A DNA stretch of 64,000 bases. It comes from Bacteroidales bacterium. GTDB taxonomy: Bacteria; Bacteroidota; Bacteroidia; Bacteroidales; TTA-H9. The stretch spans positions 1 to 64,000 of the forward strand of contig JAUSOY010000038.1 of the NCBI GenBank assembly GCA_030656615.1, given 5' to 3'. This document shows, piece after piece, positions 33,930 to 42,802 of this stretch. Position 1 is the stretch's first letter. Every line of letters starts with the position of its first letter. The translations under genes were made by a program, and so were the position numbers. The notes under the pieces were generated by a model. It saw only the letters and a program-made list of their open reading frames with translations, was not told the origin of the DNA and made no database searches.

Positions 33930-36929
33930 TTAATGTATGCTTATTTCATCGGCAAAAATCCAGGATTTACCTCCGGCTCCTAAGTGCCAGGGAGGGCATA
34001 TTCCTTGGTTTTTAGCAAGAATACGAATATAGCGTGCCTTAATTTCAAGATCCTTTAGTTCAAAATTGTGTAATACAACCTCTTCTGTTTTCGGGTCGAC
34101 CGGATTAAGCAATTTCTGTAAAGAATGATATGTCTTATTATCATCGGAAAAGGAGAATTCGACCCATTCTGGCATAAATATCCATGCGCCTTGCTGCTGA
34201 AAAAATCCACATGATAAGGAATGTATGGAGCTGATTTCACCCAGATCAACAACAGCATCTAAATCGACACCTTCGTAACCTTGCCAGTGACCGGTTTTAA
34301 AATCTTCACCACCTTTTACAAAATTTATCAGTGCCAAATCGCCACCGGCAGAATACTGAGATGCATATTGATTTTTGACTTTTACGCTCCAATTCTTTGG
34401 AATCTGAAAAAATACTGCCTCAATCGCCTGACTTTGTTTACCGCTTTTATCAAATGCAATGGCTTTTATGGTCAAACTGCTATCGGTTGAAATTGGCTTC
34501 GAATACAAAGGAGCGTTCAAATCGGGCGTGCTTCCATCAATTGAATAGTGTATTGCAGCCTGTTTATCCCAATGACCGAGTTCAATGCTTGTTTTATCCT
34601 GAAACGTTCTTTCACCTGCTTTAACAAAAGGAACTGATAGCACAACGCCTTCCATAATTCTCGAAAAAGGTCGGTCGTTTTCATCCTTGCCAAACGATTT
34701 ATTGGGTTTTAAATCCATTTCAAAATTCAACTCTCCACCGGCCATTATTACGAAATGACTAATCCATGAACGCTTATAATCTTCACCATTCAGCTTTAAG
34801 GATTTCGTATAAGGATGATCCGGTGTATTATTGTTTGCCGATATCACGAATTTATTATTATTCTCTAGATTCATAGTCACTTTATCAAACAAAGGACTTC
34901 CCAGTACATACATATCGGAGCCGGGACAAACAGGATAAATACCCATAGCACTCATTACATACCATGCTGACATTTGCCCGCAGTCTTCATTTCCACTCAA
35001 TCCATCGGTACAGGTAATGTACATTTCATCCATGATACGACGCGACATTTGCTGTGTTTTCCACGCTTCGCCGGCAAAAGAATAAAGGTAAGCCATATGA
35101 TGACTGGGTTCATTACCATGAGCATACTGACCAATAAGTCCTGTAATATCAGCCTGCTCACGTCCTGTTGTAGTACTCTCTGTCGAAAAAAGTTCATCCA
35201 GTTTTTTAACAAATGCTTTATCTCCCCCGTGCATTTCAATAAAGGTGTTTACATCATGAGGAACATAAAAATTATACTGCCAGGCATTCGCTTCGGTATA
35301 ATTAAAATTAACTTCCCGGGGATCGAAAGGGCTGAACCATGTTTCGTTGGCTTTTGCCCGGAAAAAACCACTTGAAGGATCGAAAAGATTTTTATAATTC
35401 TGAGCCCGTTTAATGTATTCAGTATAGACAGCAGGATTACTTGCCAGGCGCGCCATCTCTGCAATACACCAGTCGTCATACGCATATTCCAGGGTTTTAG
35501 ATACTGATTCGCCCTCCTTATCGGAAGGAATATAACCTTTTTCGCGATAATGCTTCAACCCAAGATTGTCCTGCATCGCAGAATGTTGCATAGCTTCCAG
35601 GGCCAGATTTGCATCCCATGAATTAATCCCTTTGATGTAAGCATCTGCAATAACAGGAATACTGTGATAACCAATCATACATCCGGTTTCATTAGCACCA
35701 AGCTCCCAAACCGGCAACTTCCCACCCTGCTGATATTGAGCAAGAAACGTGTTGATAAAATCGTTTGTCCGCTTATGATCAATGAGTGTAAATAAAGGAT
35801 GACTGGCGCGGTATGTATCCCAGAGCGAAAAGACGGTATAATTGGTAAATTTATCTGACTGATGAACCTCTAAATCGCGTCCACGGTATTTACCATCAAC
35901 ATCCATATACACATTAGGTGCAAGCATACAATGGTATAGCGATGTATAAAATATGACCCTTTGCGATTTTGTTCCACCTTCCACAATGATTTTTGATAAT
36001 TCCTTCTCCCATGCCTGGTCCGCTTTTTTCACGATGGTATCGAATTCCCAACCCGGATTCTCTGTATCAAGATTTTTTCGGGCTCCTTCTATGCTAACAG
36101 CGGAAATGCCCACTTTCATCAATATTTCACGCCCATTTTCAGGATCAAAGCGAAACCATGCCTTCAGATTTTTTCCATCCGATTTTTTAATATCTTCCGA
36201 AGGAACGTCATCAGTGGCAATTCCATAACTTTTTACCGGCTGTGAAAAACGAGCCACAAAATAAACGTGTTGATCAGATGCCCATGCACGTGAACGCCTA
36301 TAACCTGCCACTTCGGTATCACTGATAATTTCGATGGAAGACGCAATAACATCATCGCGATGGGTAAGGTCAAGAATAATGTTTGGCTGTTGATTGCCAA
36401 GAAATTGGTATTTATGAAATCCTGTTCTCGTTGTAGCTGTAAGATCAACATTCACAGGACCTTCCGTCAGTTGTACGACATAATGACCCGGACGGGCTTT
36501 CTCCGTTTGCTTATCAAAAGCGGATGAATAACCTTTATCTGCACCGGATTTCGAACCATTATCAAGCATAATATCGCCCACAGTGGGCATAAATAAGATA
36601 TCACCATAATCAGAACAACCAGTTCCACTAAGATGTGTATGACTGAATCCATAAATGATGCTGTCAGACCCATGATAAGCACTGCAACCATCCCATCCAT
36701 CGAGACGGGTATCAGGACTCAGTTGTACCATTCCAAAAGGCAGAACCGCGCCAGGATACGTATGACCGTGGCCACCTGTTCCAATAAAAGGATCAACGTA
36801 ATCGGTTAAAGTATTAAACGCTCTTTTACTTTGTTTTTCTGCACATGGGTCGGTATAAACCACATTTCTGACACATGAGACCAGTAAAATTGATGAAAAT
36901 AAAACAAAAATAATTCTGGATGATTTCAT
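33930..36929 (-). CDS. GH92 alpha-mannosidase lipoprotein
   Basis: A ~999-aa exo-alpha-mannosidase of glycoside hydrolase family 92, a calcium-dependent inverting enzyme acting on N-glycan or yeast mannan-type mannose. The track ORF starts at 37001; ATG 36929 gives a proper lipoprotein signal (MKSSRIIFVLFSSILLVSC), so I use it. GH92 motifs are VDPFIGTGGHGHTYPGAVLPFGMVQLSPDTR, YGFSHTHLSGTGC, SLWDTYRASHPL, GNEPSHHMAYLYSFAG and GNEDCGQMSAWYVMSAMGIYPVCPGS. A chitobiase-type C-terminal fold (SIDGSTPDLNAPLYSKPI) and a discoidin-like carbohydrate-binding region (about 860-999) follow. It starts 40 bp after the C69 dipeptidase stop on the same strand. Confidence 0.94.
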   Translation of the reverse strand: MKSSRIIFVLFSSILLVSCVRNVVYTDPCAEKQSKRAFNTLTDYVDPFIGTGGHGHTYPGAVLPFGMVQLSPDTRLDGWDGCSAYHGSDSIIYGFSHTHLSGTGCSDYGDILFMPTVGDIMLDNGSKSGADKGYSSAFDKQTEKARPGHYVVQLTEGPVNVDLTATTRTGFHKYQFLGNQQPNIILDLTHRDDVIASSIEIISDTEVAGYRRSRAWASDQHVYFVARFSQPVKSYGIATDDVPSEDIKKSDGKNLKAWFRFDPENGREILMKVGISAVSIEGARKNLDTENPGWEFDTIVKKADQAWEKELSKIIVEGGTKSQRVIFYTSLYHCMLAPNVYMDVDGKYRGRDLEVHQSDKFTNYTVFSLWDTYRASHPLFTLIDHKRTNDFINTFLAQYQQGGKLPVWELGANETGCMIGYHSIPVIADAYIKGINSWDANLALEAMQHSAMQDNLGLKHYREKGYIPSDKEGESVSKTLEYAYDDWCIAEMARLASNPAVYTEYIKRAQNYKNLFDPSSGFFRAKANETWFSPFDPREVNFNYTEANAWQYNFYVPHDVNTFIEMHGGDKAFVKKLDELFSTESTTTGREQADITGLIGQYAHGNEPSHHMAYLYSFAGEAWKTQQMSRRIMDEMYITCTDGLSGNEDCGQMSAWYVMSAMGIYPVCPGSDMYVLGSPLFDKVTMNLENNNKFVISANNNTPDHPYTKSLKLNGEDYKRSWISHFVIMAGGELNFEMDLKPNKSFGKDENDRPFSRIMEGVVLSVPFVKAGERTFQDKTSIELGHWDKQAAIHYSIDGSTPDLNAPLYSKPISTDSSLTIKAIAFDKSGKQSQAIEAVFFQIPKNWSVKVKNQYASQYSAGGDLALINFVKGGEDFKTGHWQGYEGVDLDAVVDLGEISSIHSLSCGFFQQQGAWIFMPEWVEFSFSDDNKTYHSLQKLLNPVDPKTEEVVLHNFELKDLEIKARYIRILAKNQGICPPWHLGAGGKSWIFADEISIH

Positions 36930-36969
36930 AGCATTGTTTTGGTTAAAAGGGATATCGAAAAACAAAAAT

Positions 36970-38478
36970 CTATTGATTGCCATCTTCAAAAATTCCTGCA
37001 TTCAAACGAACTCCGGAAGAAGATTGCTGGTGTGTATAACGGGTAAGCATAATTGCGGCACGCTGAGGATCTTTTTTCCATACGGCCATTGCTTTTTCTT
37101 CAAAGGCTTTTTGCTGTTCAAACAAGGATTTCTGAAATGCCTCCACTTTCGCCCTCACGCTTACAATATGCCTGTCGTATTGCTTATCCATTTGTTCACA
37201 GAATGAGGCATAATCGCAATAAATATAATTTCCGCCATCAGCGCAAGGCTTTTCGGGAGCTTCAAAATGATTGTTCAAGGCTTCTTCAAAAGAACGCGAA
37301 GCATAACCTTCAGGGATATAAGTAATTCCAATATACCAGGGTGTAAACGCATTGATACACGGGCGACGGGGTGCCAGCCACATTACATTTCCAATAGGAG
37401 CTGGCATAAAACTACGCAACTGAGCCACGAATCCGTACTGATTATGGGAAGCGCAAACACCATGAGGTTTAAGTTCATGTGGATTGCGGAGTTTATAATT
37501 TTCAGTATCATCAAGATCGGTGCCTTCGTAATGATTAGAAAGGACTTTCATTAAATCGGCCGGACTCAATTTCTTTTTTGGAACAAACGACCATGCAAAA
37601 TTATTCCCCATTTCAACTTTTTCTTTGGCTAAAAGGTTAACAGCTGCCCATTTTCGACCGATATTTTCTAAATGCTGCAAATTGGAAGGGTCTCCATAAA
37701 CTTCACGAAAGTTGAACTTTCCATTGATATCCGGATGATACCAGCCTCTGTTTTTTGCATAAGTGATTAGATCGGCAGAGCCAAGATAATTCATGGTGTC
37801 TTTCAGATTCACCTCCTTGATGGTATAATAGTTCGGAATTACAGCCACTTCGTTATCACCAAGGCGACGAGCCACCCAATGTTTACCATTCACTACAGAC
37901 ATCATCCAGGCTTCCTTTGGATCAGCCACAATATATGTACGGCCCGAACCTGTATAACCTCTGCTTTCAATAAGCCTAGCACCGATATGAATGGCTTCCC
38001 GGGCCGATTTTCCTAGAGTAGCCATCGAATTTCGTAATTCCCACGAAATACCACCTTCCGATAATTCCGGTTTATCTTCTCTCGAACCACAGGCGTTAGA
38101 ACAAACAACAACGCCAAATTCATTCATATACGAATCGGAAAAATGCATTCCGGGCATTTCGAGCCACAAATACTTAATTAAATTTCCCTTAACCATTCTA
38201 TCCAGATTTTCCGGCTTTTCTGGCGCTACAACGGCAAAAGGATGTTCCAAGGCTACAGCCACATCTGCCTGCTCACTATTACGCTTATCTCCTTCTTTCG
38301 AATTTGCAATGTACCAGTTAACAATCATGTCGCCGAAATCGTCCTCATTATGAGCAACCAAAACAGATCCATCGACTGTAGCTCCTTTACCTGCTATAAT
38401 CGAAAAACAGTTTTGTGCCTGTGAAACTCCTTGAAAGAATAAAAATACCGTTAAGAGAGATAGTAATAATTGTTTCAT
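36970..38478 (-). CDS. C69 family dipeptidase (Ntn hydrolase)
   Basis: A 502-aa exported dipeptidase of peptidase family C69 (PepD-like). The track starts at 38529, but ATG 38478 gives a clean signal peptide (MKQLLLSLLTVFLFFQGVSQAQ). The next residues, NCFSIIAGKGATVDGSVLVAHNEDDFGD, match the family's N-terminal nucleophile region with Cys as the likely catalytic residue after maturation. FVRED-like SRSYTGSGRTYIVADPKEAWMMSV follows. Family members cleave dipeptides with broad specificity. It lies between the MATE gene (79 bp upstream) and GH92 (40 bp downstream), suggesting one transcript that degrades glycoprotein-type material, although a MATE exporter is an odd companion. Confidence 0.92.
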   Translation of the reverse strand: MKQLLLSLLTVFLFFQGVSQAQNCFSIIAGKGATVDGSVLVAHNEDDFGDMIVNWYIANSKEGDKRNSEQADVAVALEHPFAVVAPEKPENLDRMVKGNLIKYLWLEMPGMHFSDSYMNEFGVVVCSNACGSREDKPELSEGGISWELRNSMATLGKSAREAIHIGARLIESRGYTGSGRTYIVADPKEAWMMSVVNGKHWVARRLGDNEVAVIPNYYTIKEVNLKDTMNYLGSADLITYAKNRGWYHPDINGKFNFREVYGDPSNLQHLENIGRKWAAVNLLAKEKVEMGNNFAWSFVPKKKLSPADLMKVLSNHYEGTDLDDTENYKLRNPHELKPHGVCASHNQYGFVAQLRSFMPAPIGNVMWLAPRRPCINAFTPWYIGITYIPEGYASRSFEEALNNHFEAPEKPCADGGNYIYCDYASFCEQMDKQYDRHIVSVRAKVEAFQKSLFEQQKAFEEKAMAVWKKDPQRAAIMLTRYTHQQSSSGVRLNAGIFEDGNQ

Positions 38479-38557
38479 GACAGATACGCTTGATAAGTGA
38501 ATATTAATGAATTCAGAAGCTTTCAGCAAATATAGAAAATGGGGCGGATTTTAACTC

Positions 38558-39859
38558 CTATTTTTCGATACGAAATATATGTGCAGGACTAAAAATTGCC
38601 AGACTTATTCCTCTTGATGCCAAAAATAGCATGAAAGCGAGCCATAATCCATGATTTCCAAGAGGGCCAGTGAATAGATAATAAGCAGGCAAATAAACCA
38701 GCAATACTGCAATAATCATCGAGTTACGCATAGCTTCCGAAGCGGTGGCACCAATATAAATGCCATCGAAGAGAAAAGCAGAAAAAGATACGATGGGAAT
38801 TAATGCCAACCAGAAAAGGTACGGTGCTGATGCATCTAAGATATGCTTTTGTGAAGTCAGTAGTGACAATAATGCGTGACCTGCAAAGGCATAAACCGCG
38901 GTAAACAGGAGTGCAATTCCAAAACCGTGAAGTAAAAGAAGTTTTACGATCTTTTTTAAAGCTGCAGAATTCCCTGCCCCTTTATATTTCCCGGTAAGTG
39001 CCTCTGCTGCATATGCAAAACCATCAATAAGGTATGAGAAGAAAAAGAAGAACTGAAATAATAAAGAATTTATGGCTAAAATTGTATCACCATATATTGC
39101 AGATTTTGCAGTAAAAAAGGAAAGAGCAAAAACAAGAAGTATCGTTCGAATAAAAATATCAACATTCAGTCTGAAAAACACTTTCATAGAATCCAGATTC
39201 ACCGACTGCTTCAGATTAAAGTATTTGCCCAGTCGGCCATAATGCCTTCGGAATAACCAAATACATAATAAGAGACCAGAATAATGAGCCAGAACAGTTC
39301 CCAATGCCACACCATCACTTTTCATATCAAATCCCAACACAAAAAGTAAATTAAAACCAATATTCAGAACATTTTCTGCTATGGCAATTGCCATAGGAAT
39401 ACGCGTATTCTGCATCCCGATAAACCAGCCATTGAATGAGTATATAGCCAGAGTAGCCGGCGCTGACCAAATCCGTATGTAGAAATAACGGGCAGCCAGA
39501 TTTTCTGTTAATTCGCTTCCCGATAATATGGAAAAACTAAGGGTGGCTATAATCCATTGGAAAACAAGCAATACAAGAGCCAATAAAAACCCGGTAATGA
39601 GTGATCGTTGCAGTAAAAGTGCCGATTCCTGAAGCTTCCTGCCACCATATGCCTGAGCGGTTAATCCCGAAGTCCCCATTCGCAGGAACGCAAATCCGAC
39701 ATATATAAAATTAAAAATAACAGTTCCAAGGGCAACGGCACCAATATAAACTTCTGATCCCAGATGTCCCATCATAGCCATATCTACCATTCCAATTAAT
39801 GGCACAGTAAGATTGGATACAATATTTGGTATTGCAAGTTTTAATATTTGCCGGTTCAT
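38558..39859 (-). CDS. MATE family efflux transporter (DinF-like)
   Basis: A 433-aa inner-membrane antiporter with about 12 helices in two homologous halves. The N-terminus LAIPNIVSNLTVPLIGMVDMAMMGHLGSEVYIGAVALGTVIFNFIYVGF and SGLTAQAYGG are strong MATE/DinF signatures, and the second half begins near IRTILLVFALSFFTAKSAIYGD. MATE proteins use H+ or Na+ gradients to export drugs, flavins or metabolites; the substrate here is unknown. A TATTTTTG box lies only 6 bp before the ATG on the minus strand, which would make a leaderless message if used. Confidence 0.92.
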   Translation of the reverse strand: MNRQILKLAIPNIVSNLTVPLIGMVDMAMMGHLGSEVYIGAVALGTVIFNFIYVGFAFLRMGTSGLTAQAYGGRKLQESALLLQRSLITGFLLALVLLVFQWIIATLSFSILSGSELTENLAARYFYIRIWSAPATLAIYSFNGWFIGMQNTRIPMAIAIAENVLNIGFNLLFVLGFDMKSDGVALGTVLAHYSGLLLCIWLFRRHYGRLGKYFNLKQSVNLDSMKVFFRLNVDIFIRTILLVFALSFFTAKSAIYGDTILAINSLLFQFFFFFSYLIDGFAYAAEALTGKYKGAGNSAALKKIVKLLLLHGFGIALLFTAVYAFAGHALLSLLTSQKHILDASAPYLFWLALIPIVSFSAFLFDGIYIGATASEAMRNSMIIAVLLVYLPAYYLFTGPLGNHGLWLAFMLFLASRGISLAIFSPAHIFRIEK

Positions 39860-39979
39860 TACAGCAAAAATAATCCCTTTCGTTTTAGCACAGCGGTAAA
39901 TAAATCATTTAGTCTCTTGAACAACACATGAAAACCATTGTTTTCTACTTATAATTCAACCACTTAATTCACATAAACG

Positions 39980-40666
39980 ATGAAAAAACCGATAAAAACA
40001 TTGCTGATTATTACCTTCGGGCTTATCATAGCCTCTTGTGGTGGACCAGGCGGGGATAAAGCAACAGCCGGTGATGCAGCTACCGCTGCCGATTCTGCCA
40101 ACGCCACAATGTATGTTGTAAATACTAATAATTCTCATCTGGAATGGGAAGGTTATAAACCTACCGGGACACATCATGGCCATATTAGTATCGCAAGCGG
40201 TATTCTAGGTATCTTAAATGGAAATATTATCTCGGGCAGTTTTATTATTGATATGAAAAGCATTGTCAATGAAGACCTTACTGATGAAGCTTACAACCAA
40301 AAACTAATTGGACACCTAATGTCTACCGACTTTTTTGCCGTTGATTCTTTTCCCGAAGCCTTCTTTAATATTACATCTGTTATTCCACTCACTTCCCCGG
40401 AAACATCCTCTAATGGCGATACATTGACTCATCTGATTAGTGGTAACCTAAAAATAAAGGGCATCGAAAAAAACATTCAGTTTAAATCCGGCATTCTGAT
40501 TAAAGATAATCAGGTTTTGGTGTTGGTTCCTCAATTCACCATTGACCGCGCTGAATGGAAAATAAAATATGCTTCCCGGAAATTCTTCGATAATCTGAAA
40601 GACAAATTTGTCAATGACGAAATTGGGATAAAAATCAACCTAATAGCCACTCATAAAATGTATTAA
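39980..40666 (+). CDS. YceI family lipoprotein
   Basis: A 228-aa lipid-binding protein of the YceI family (lipocalin-like barrel that binds isoprenoid chains). The N-terminus is a lipoprotein signal with lipobox IASC at about 17-20, followed by a Gly/Ala-rich linker (GGPGGDKATAGDAATAADSANA). The YceI domain runs from about 42: NNSHLEWEGYKPTGTHHGHISIASG, GSFIIDMKSI, LIGHLMSTDFFAVDSFPEAFFNITSV, LISGNLKIKGIEKNIQF and FTIDRAEWKIKY. The function in this phylum is uncharacterised; the fold suggests carrying a quinone or polyprenoid. It ends in a strong terminator. Confidence 0.93.
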   Translation: MKKPIKTLLIITFGLIIASCGGPGGDKATAGDAATAADSANATMYVVNTNNSHLEWEGYKPTGTHHGHISIASGILGILNGNIISGSFIIDMKSIVNEDLTDEAYNQKLIGHLMSTDFFAVDSFPEAFFNITSVIPLTSPETSSNGDTLTHLISGNLKIKGIEKNIQFKSGILIKDNQVLVLVPQFTIDRAEWKIKYASRKFFDNLKDKFVNDEIGIKINLIATHKMY

Positions 40667-40686
40667 GGACCAATCAAGCAATCTAA

Positions 40687-40724
40687 AAATAGGGTTATTG
40701 CGAGCAATACCCCTATTTTTTTTT
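40687..40724 (+). terminator. Terminator of the yceI gene
   Basis: ATAGGGTTATTGC and GCAATACCCCTAT pair (one bulge) around GA, followed by about nine T residues. It starts about 20 bp after the yceI stop. Confidence 0.9.
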
Positions 40725-40747
40725 CAGAGTGTTTCTGTAAAAAACGA

Positions 40748-40755
40748 TAACTTTG
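40748..40755 (+). promoter_or_regulatory. Candidate -7 box of the 338-aa lipoprotein gene
   Basis: TAACTTTG fits TAnnTTTG 18 bp before ATG 40773. It lies inside the longer track ORF and so supports the downstream start. Confidence 0.5.
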
Positions 40756-40772
40756 GTTCAAAACAAATCAAT

Positions 40773-41789
40773 ATGCTACGCATCTTATCTATTCTTAGCT
40801 GTTTTGTCTTATTATCCGTAATTTATTCCTGTTCAAACAAAACAGAAATTGTTGATCCACAACCTGTTTCTGTATTTCGTGTAGATAAGACCCTTATACT
40901 AGATTTAGAAAAAAGAGCCTATTATAATAACGGAAACCGTTTCCATCAATTTGAATTTGTTTCGGATACAAATCAAAGAGTTTACGAAGTAAAACTCATA
41001 AAGTCTGTGTTTTACAGGGCTTTTCTGCAGGGCAGTCCGATGGAGGCAATTTCATTTTACCTGGCTGATAAAGAAGGGAAAGAACTGGTGAAAGGAGTTC
41101 AGGGAAATATAGGAAATACAACCTCCTTTTTCACATATACAGCAGATGTAAACATGACAGCGTATATTGTTGTGAAAAACAATGGAGGGACTGATAATCA
41201 TAATAAACCATTTTATCTGATATTTGAAGAAGCCGGAACTCAGATCATTGAATGGGCCAACAAATCATGGTTAGCCGATGGAGACTGGGAGGTTTTATCG
41301 GAAAATTTGATTACTCACAAAAATCATACATCCGGCATTTATCGGTGGTTGCGTTTGCTTGATGATATACCCATCGATTACAGTGCCTCGGTACATATAC
41401 AGCAAGAAGGCGGTTTTCAAACGAGTTTATGTGGAATGTCCGTAAAATCGACTTCCAATATTTTTCAAATGCTCAATGTACCAGAAACAGGTAGAATGTT
41501 TGTGATAAATGGACCCCAATGGTGGGAGCTGTGGTATATCAATATGGGCAACGGAGGTGGAATTGGCCGTGATTTTGGGGATACGCCATCACCCCTGTTA
41601 ACGGGTATTGAAAAGTGGAACTCTGTTCGCATGGATTCACGACCTGACTCCGTTTATATGTACATAAATAATCTAAAAACCCATAGCGTTCTGAACACCA
41701 CTTACTCAAACAATTTATATATAATGATTAATGATTCGGACACTTGCCGCTTATATTTTAAAGATTTTTATCTGGGTGATAAAAAGTGA
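40773..41789 (+). CDS. Lipoprotein of unknown function (338 aa)
   Basis: ATG 40773 gives MLRILSILSCFVLLSVIYSCSN, a lipoprotein signal with lipobox IYSC. The track start at 40698 lies in the yceI terminator and precedes the likely promoter, so it is rejected. The mature protein is beta-rich. One part, residues ~25-170, resembles a carbohydrate-binding-like sandwich (VYEVKLIKSVFYRAFLQGSPMEAISFYLADKEGKEL). A second part (~175-335) is laminin-G/concanavalin-like (WLADGDWEVLSENLITHKN, GIEKWNSVRMDSRPDSVYMYINN). I do not recognise a family or catalytic site. It is probably a surface or periplasmic binding protein. Confidence 0.7.
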   Translation: MLRILSILSCFVLLSVIYSCSNKTEIVDPQPVSVFRVDKTLILDLEKRAYYNNGNRFHQFEFVSDTNQRVYEVKLIKSVFYRAFLQGSPMEAISFYLADKEGKELVKGVQGNIGNTTSFFTYTADVNMTAYIVVKNNGGTDNHNKPFYLIFEEAGTQIIEWANKSWLADGDWEVLSENLITHKNHTSGIYRWLRLLDDIPIDYSASVHIQQEGGFQTSLCGMSVKSTSNIFQMLNVPETGRMFVINGPQWWELWYINMGNGGGIGRDFGDTPSPLLTGIEKWNSVRMDSRPDSVYMYINNLKTHSVLNTTYSNNLYIMINDSDTCRLYFKDFYLGDKK

Positions 41790-41902
41790 GCTTCCTTCGT
41801 CAAAATCATAATCAATAAGAATGAATGCGTATTTCATTCGATTGTATTTAAAAACAACCAATAAAACTCATAACTCAGATTACGAATAAATATCAAAAAA
41901 TA

Positions 41903-41934
41903 TTTGCGTTTTGAACGTACGTTCATTACTTTTG
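41903..41934 (+). promoter_or_regulatory. Promoter of the DUF134/NifX operon
   Basis: TTTG (41903-41906), 20-nt spacer, TACTTTTG (41927-41934). The start codon at 41946 is only 11 bp downstream, so the leader is very short. The spacer is filled by a 14-bp palindrome. Confidence 0.7.
41912..41925. promoter_or_regulatory. 14-bp palindromic operator between the promoter boxes
   Basis: TGAACGTACGTTCA is a perfect palindrome placed between the -33 and -7 boxes. A dimeric repressor bound there would block RNA polymerase. The sequence resembles operators of TetR-family regulators; no such regulator is encoded nearby. Confidence 0.65.
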
Positions 41935-41945
41935 TAAAAAATGCC

Positions 41946-42209
41946 ATGAAATACTCATTGCTATTTAAGTTTGGTTTTGTTCTTCCTGCTATAATTTTTG
42001 CAGACTACCTCATTATGGTTTTATTTGGTTGTACATCTTGTCTCTTTGGGCTGGATGAGAAATTTTATTGCGGCTCATATTGTTTGGTCGGAAAAATTTT
42101 ACTCATTTTGTCTGTTGGGGTTTTCATCTGGATAATTACCCCTGAGATTCGATCATTTCTTAATCCATCAAAGAATGCCCCGGCCGAAAAAGAGCAGAAA
42201 AGTAACTGA
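41946..42209 (+). CDS. Small Cys-containing membrane protein
   Basis: ATG 41946 (not the track's 41904, which lies in the promoter) gives 87 aa. Two membrane segments are visible: LFKFGFVLPAIIFADYLIMVLFG and VGKILLILSVGVFIWIITPEI. They flank a short loop with four cysteines, CTSCLFGLDEKFYCGSYC, arranged CxxC...CxxxC. The C-terminal tail (NPSKNAPAEKEQKSN) is hydrophilic. I do not know the family. It is the first gene of an operon with DUF134, DUF5320-like and NifX-like proteins, so a metal-linked role is plausible. Its 3' end overlaps the DUF134 start by 35 bp. Confidence 0.75.
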   Translation: MKYSLLFKFGFVLPAIIFADYLIMVLFGCTSCLFGLDEKFYCGSYCLVGKILLILSVGVFIWIITPEIRSFLNPSKNAPAEKEQKSN

Positions 42210-42576
42210 ACCTCCACGAATGAAAGGCTTTAAGCCTTTTGGAATACCGGCTTGCGAATTAAAAATGCTGGAAATCAGTATTGAAGAATACGAGAGTCTG
42301 AAGTTGGTAAACTATGATGGTTTATCACAGGAAGAATCTGCTATAAAAATGGATGTTTCACGGCCGACCTTCACGCGTATTTATAATAAAGCGCTGAAGA
42401 TTATTGCAAAAGGATTTGTTGAAGGAAAAGGAATTGAAATTGTTGGAGGCGACTATCACTTTGATGACGACTGGTTCCGGTGTAAACGATGTTTCAAACT
42501 GATACAGGGCAAAGACAATCATATTCCTTGTAGAAATTGTCCGGCTTTCGGCGATCAGGAATTAACACTGATCTAA
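42175..42576 (+). CDS. DUF134 family DNA-binding-like protein
   Basis: A 133-aa member of DUF134 (UPF0251). MPRPKKSRKVTEPPRMKGFKPFGIP is the signature N-terminus, followed by a sigma-70 region-4-like helix-turn-helix (ISIEEYESLKLVNYDGLSQEESAIKMDVSRPTFTRIYNKALKIIA). Its C-terminal part adds a zinc-ribbon-like element (CKRC ... CRNCPAFG). The family is thought to act as a transcription regulator for metal or Fe-S cofactor genes, but this is unproven. Its start is internal to the preceding ORF (35-bp overlap), indicating translational coupling. Confidence 0.9.
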   Translation: MPRPKKSRKVTEPPRMKGFKPFGIPACELKMLEISIEEYESLKLVNYDGLSQEESAIKMDVSRPTFTRIYNKALKIIAKGFVEGKGIEIVGGDYHFDDDWFRCKRCFKLIQGKDNHIPCRNCPAFGDQELTLI

Positions 42577-42597
42577 ACTACTAAAATTCAGATAATC

Positions 42598-42747
42598 ATG
42601 TCACAATTAAATAATAAAGGACCTGAGAACCTGGGATCCGGGACAGGTCGGAAACTTGGCTTATGTCAACATTCAATCCATGAATCCGTTAATAATTATC
42701 AGTGCGGGACTGGTATGGGATTAAGAAGGAAATCTGACAACCACTAA
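42598..42747 (+). CDS. DUF5320-like small Gly-rich protein (49 aa)
   Basis: Missed by the ORF track. It reads MSQLNNKGPENLGSGTGRKL then GLCQHSIHESVNNYQCGTGM and ends RRKSDNH. The GPxxLGSGTGRxxGxC pattern matches DUF5320 proteins (typically GPxGxGPxTGRxxGxC), which are companions of NifX-like and Mrp/NBP35 genes. The frame continues past the TAA with GPGNGKRLRYYSPL, which looks like another family-type Gly-rich segment. It lies 21 bp after DUF134 and 55 bp before the NifX-like gene. Function unknown. Confidence 0.65.
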   Translation: MSQLNNKGPENLGSGTGRKLGLCQHSIHESVNNYQCGTGMGLRRKSDNH

Positions 42748-42802
42748 GGTCCTGGCAATGGAAAACGATTACGTTATTATTCACCTTTAAATATCACTTT
42801 TA

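Noticed and set aside
34974-35375. 133-aa plus-strand ORF inside the GH92 gene
   Set aside because: Antisense shadow of a clear GH92 coding sequence.
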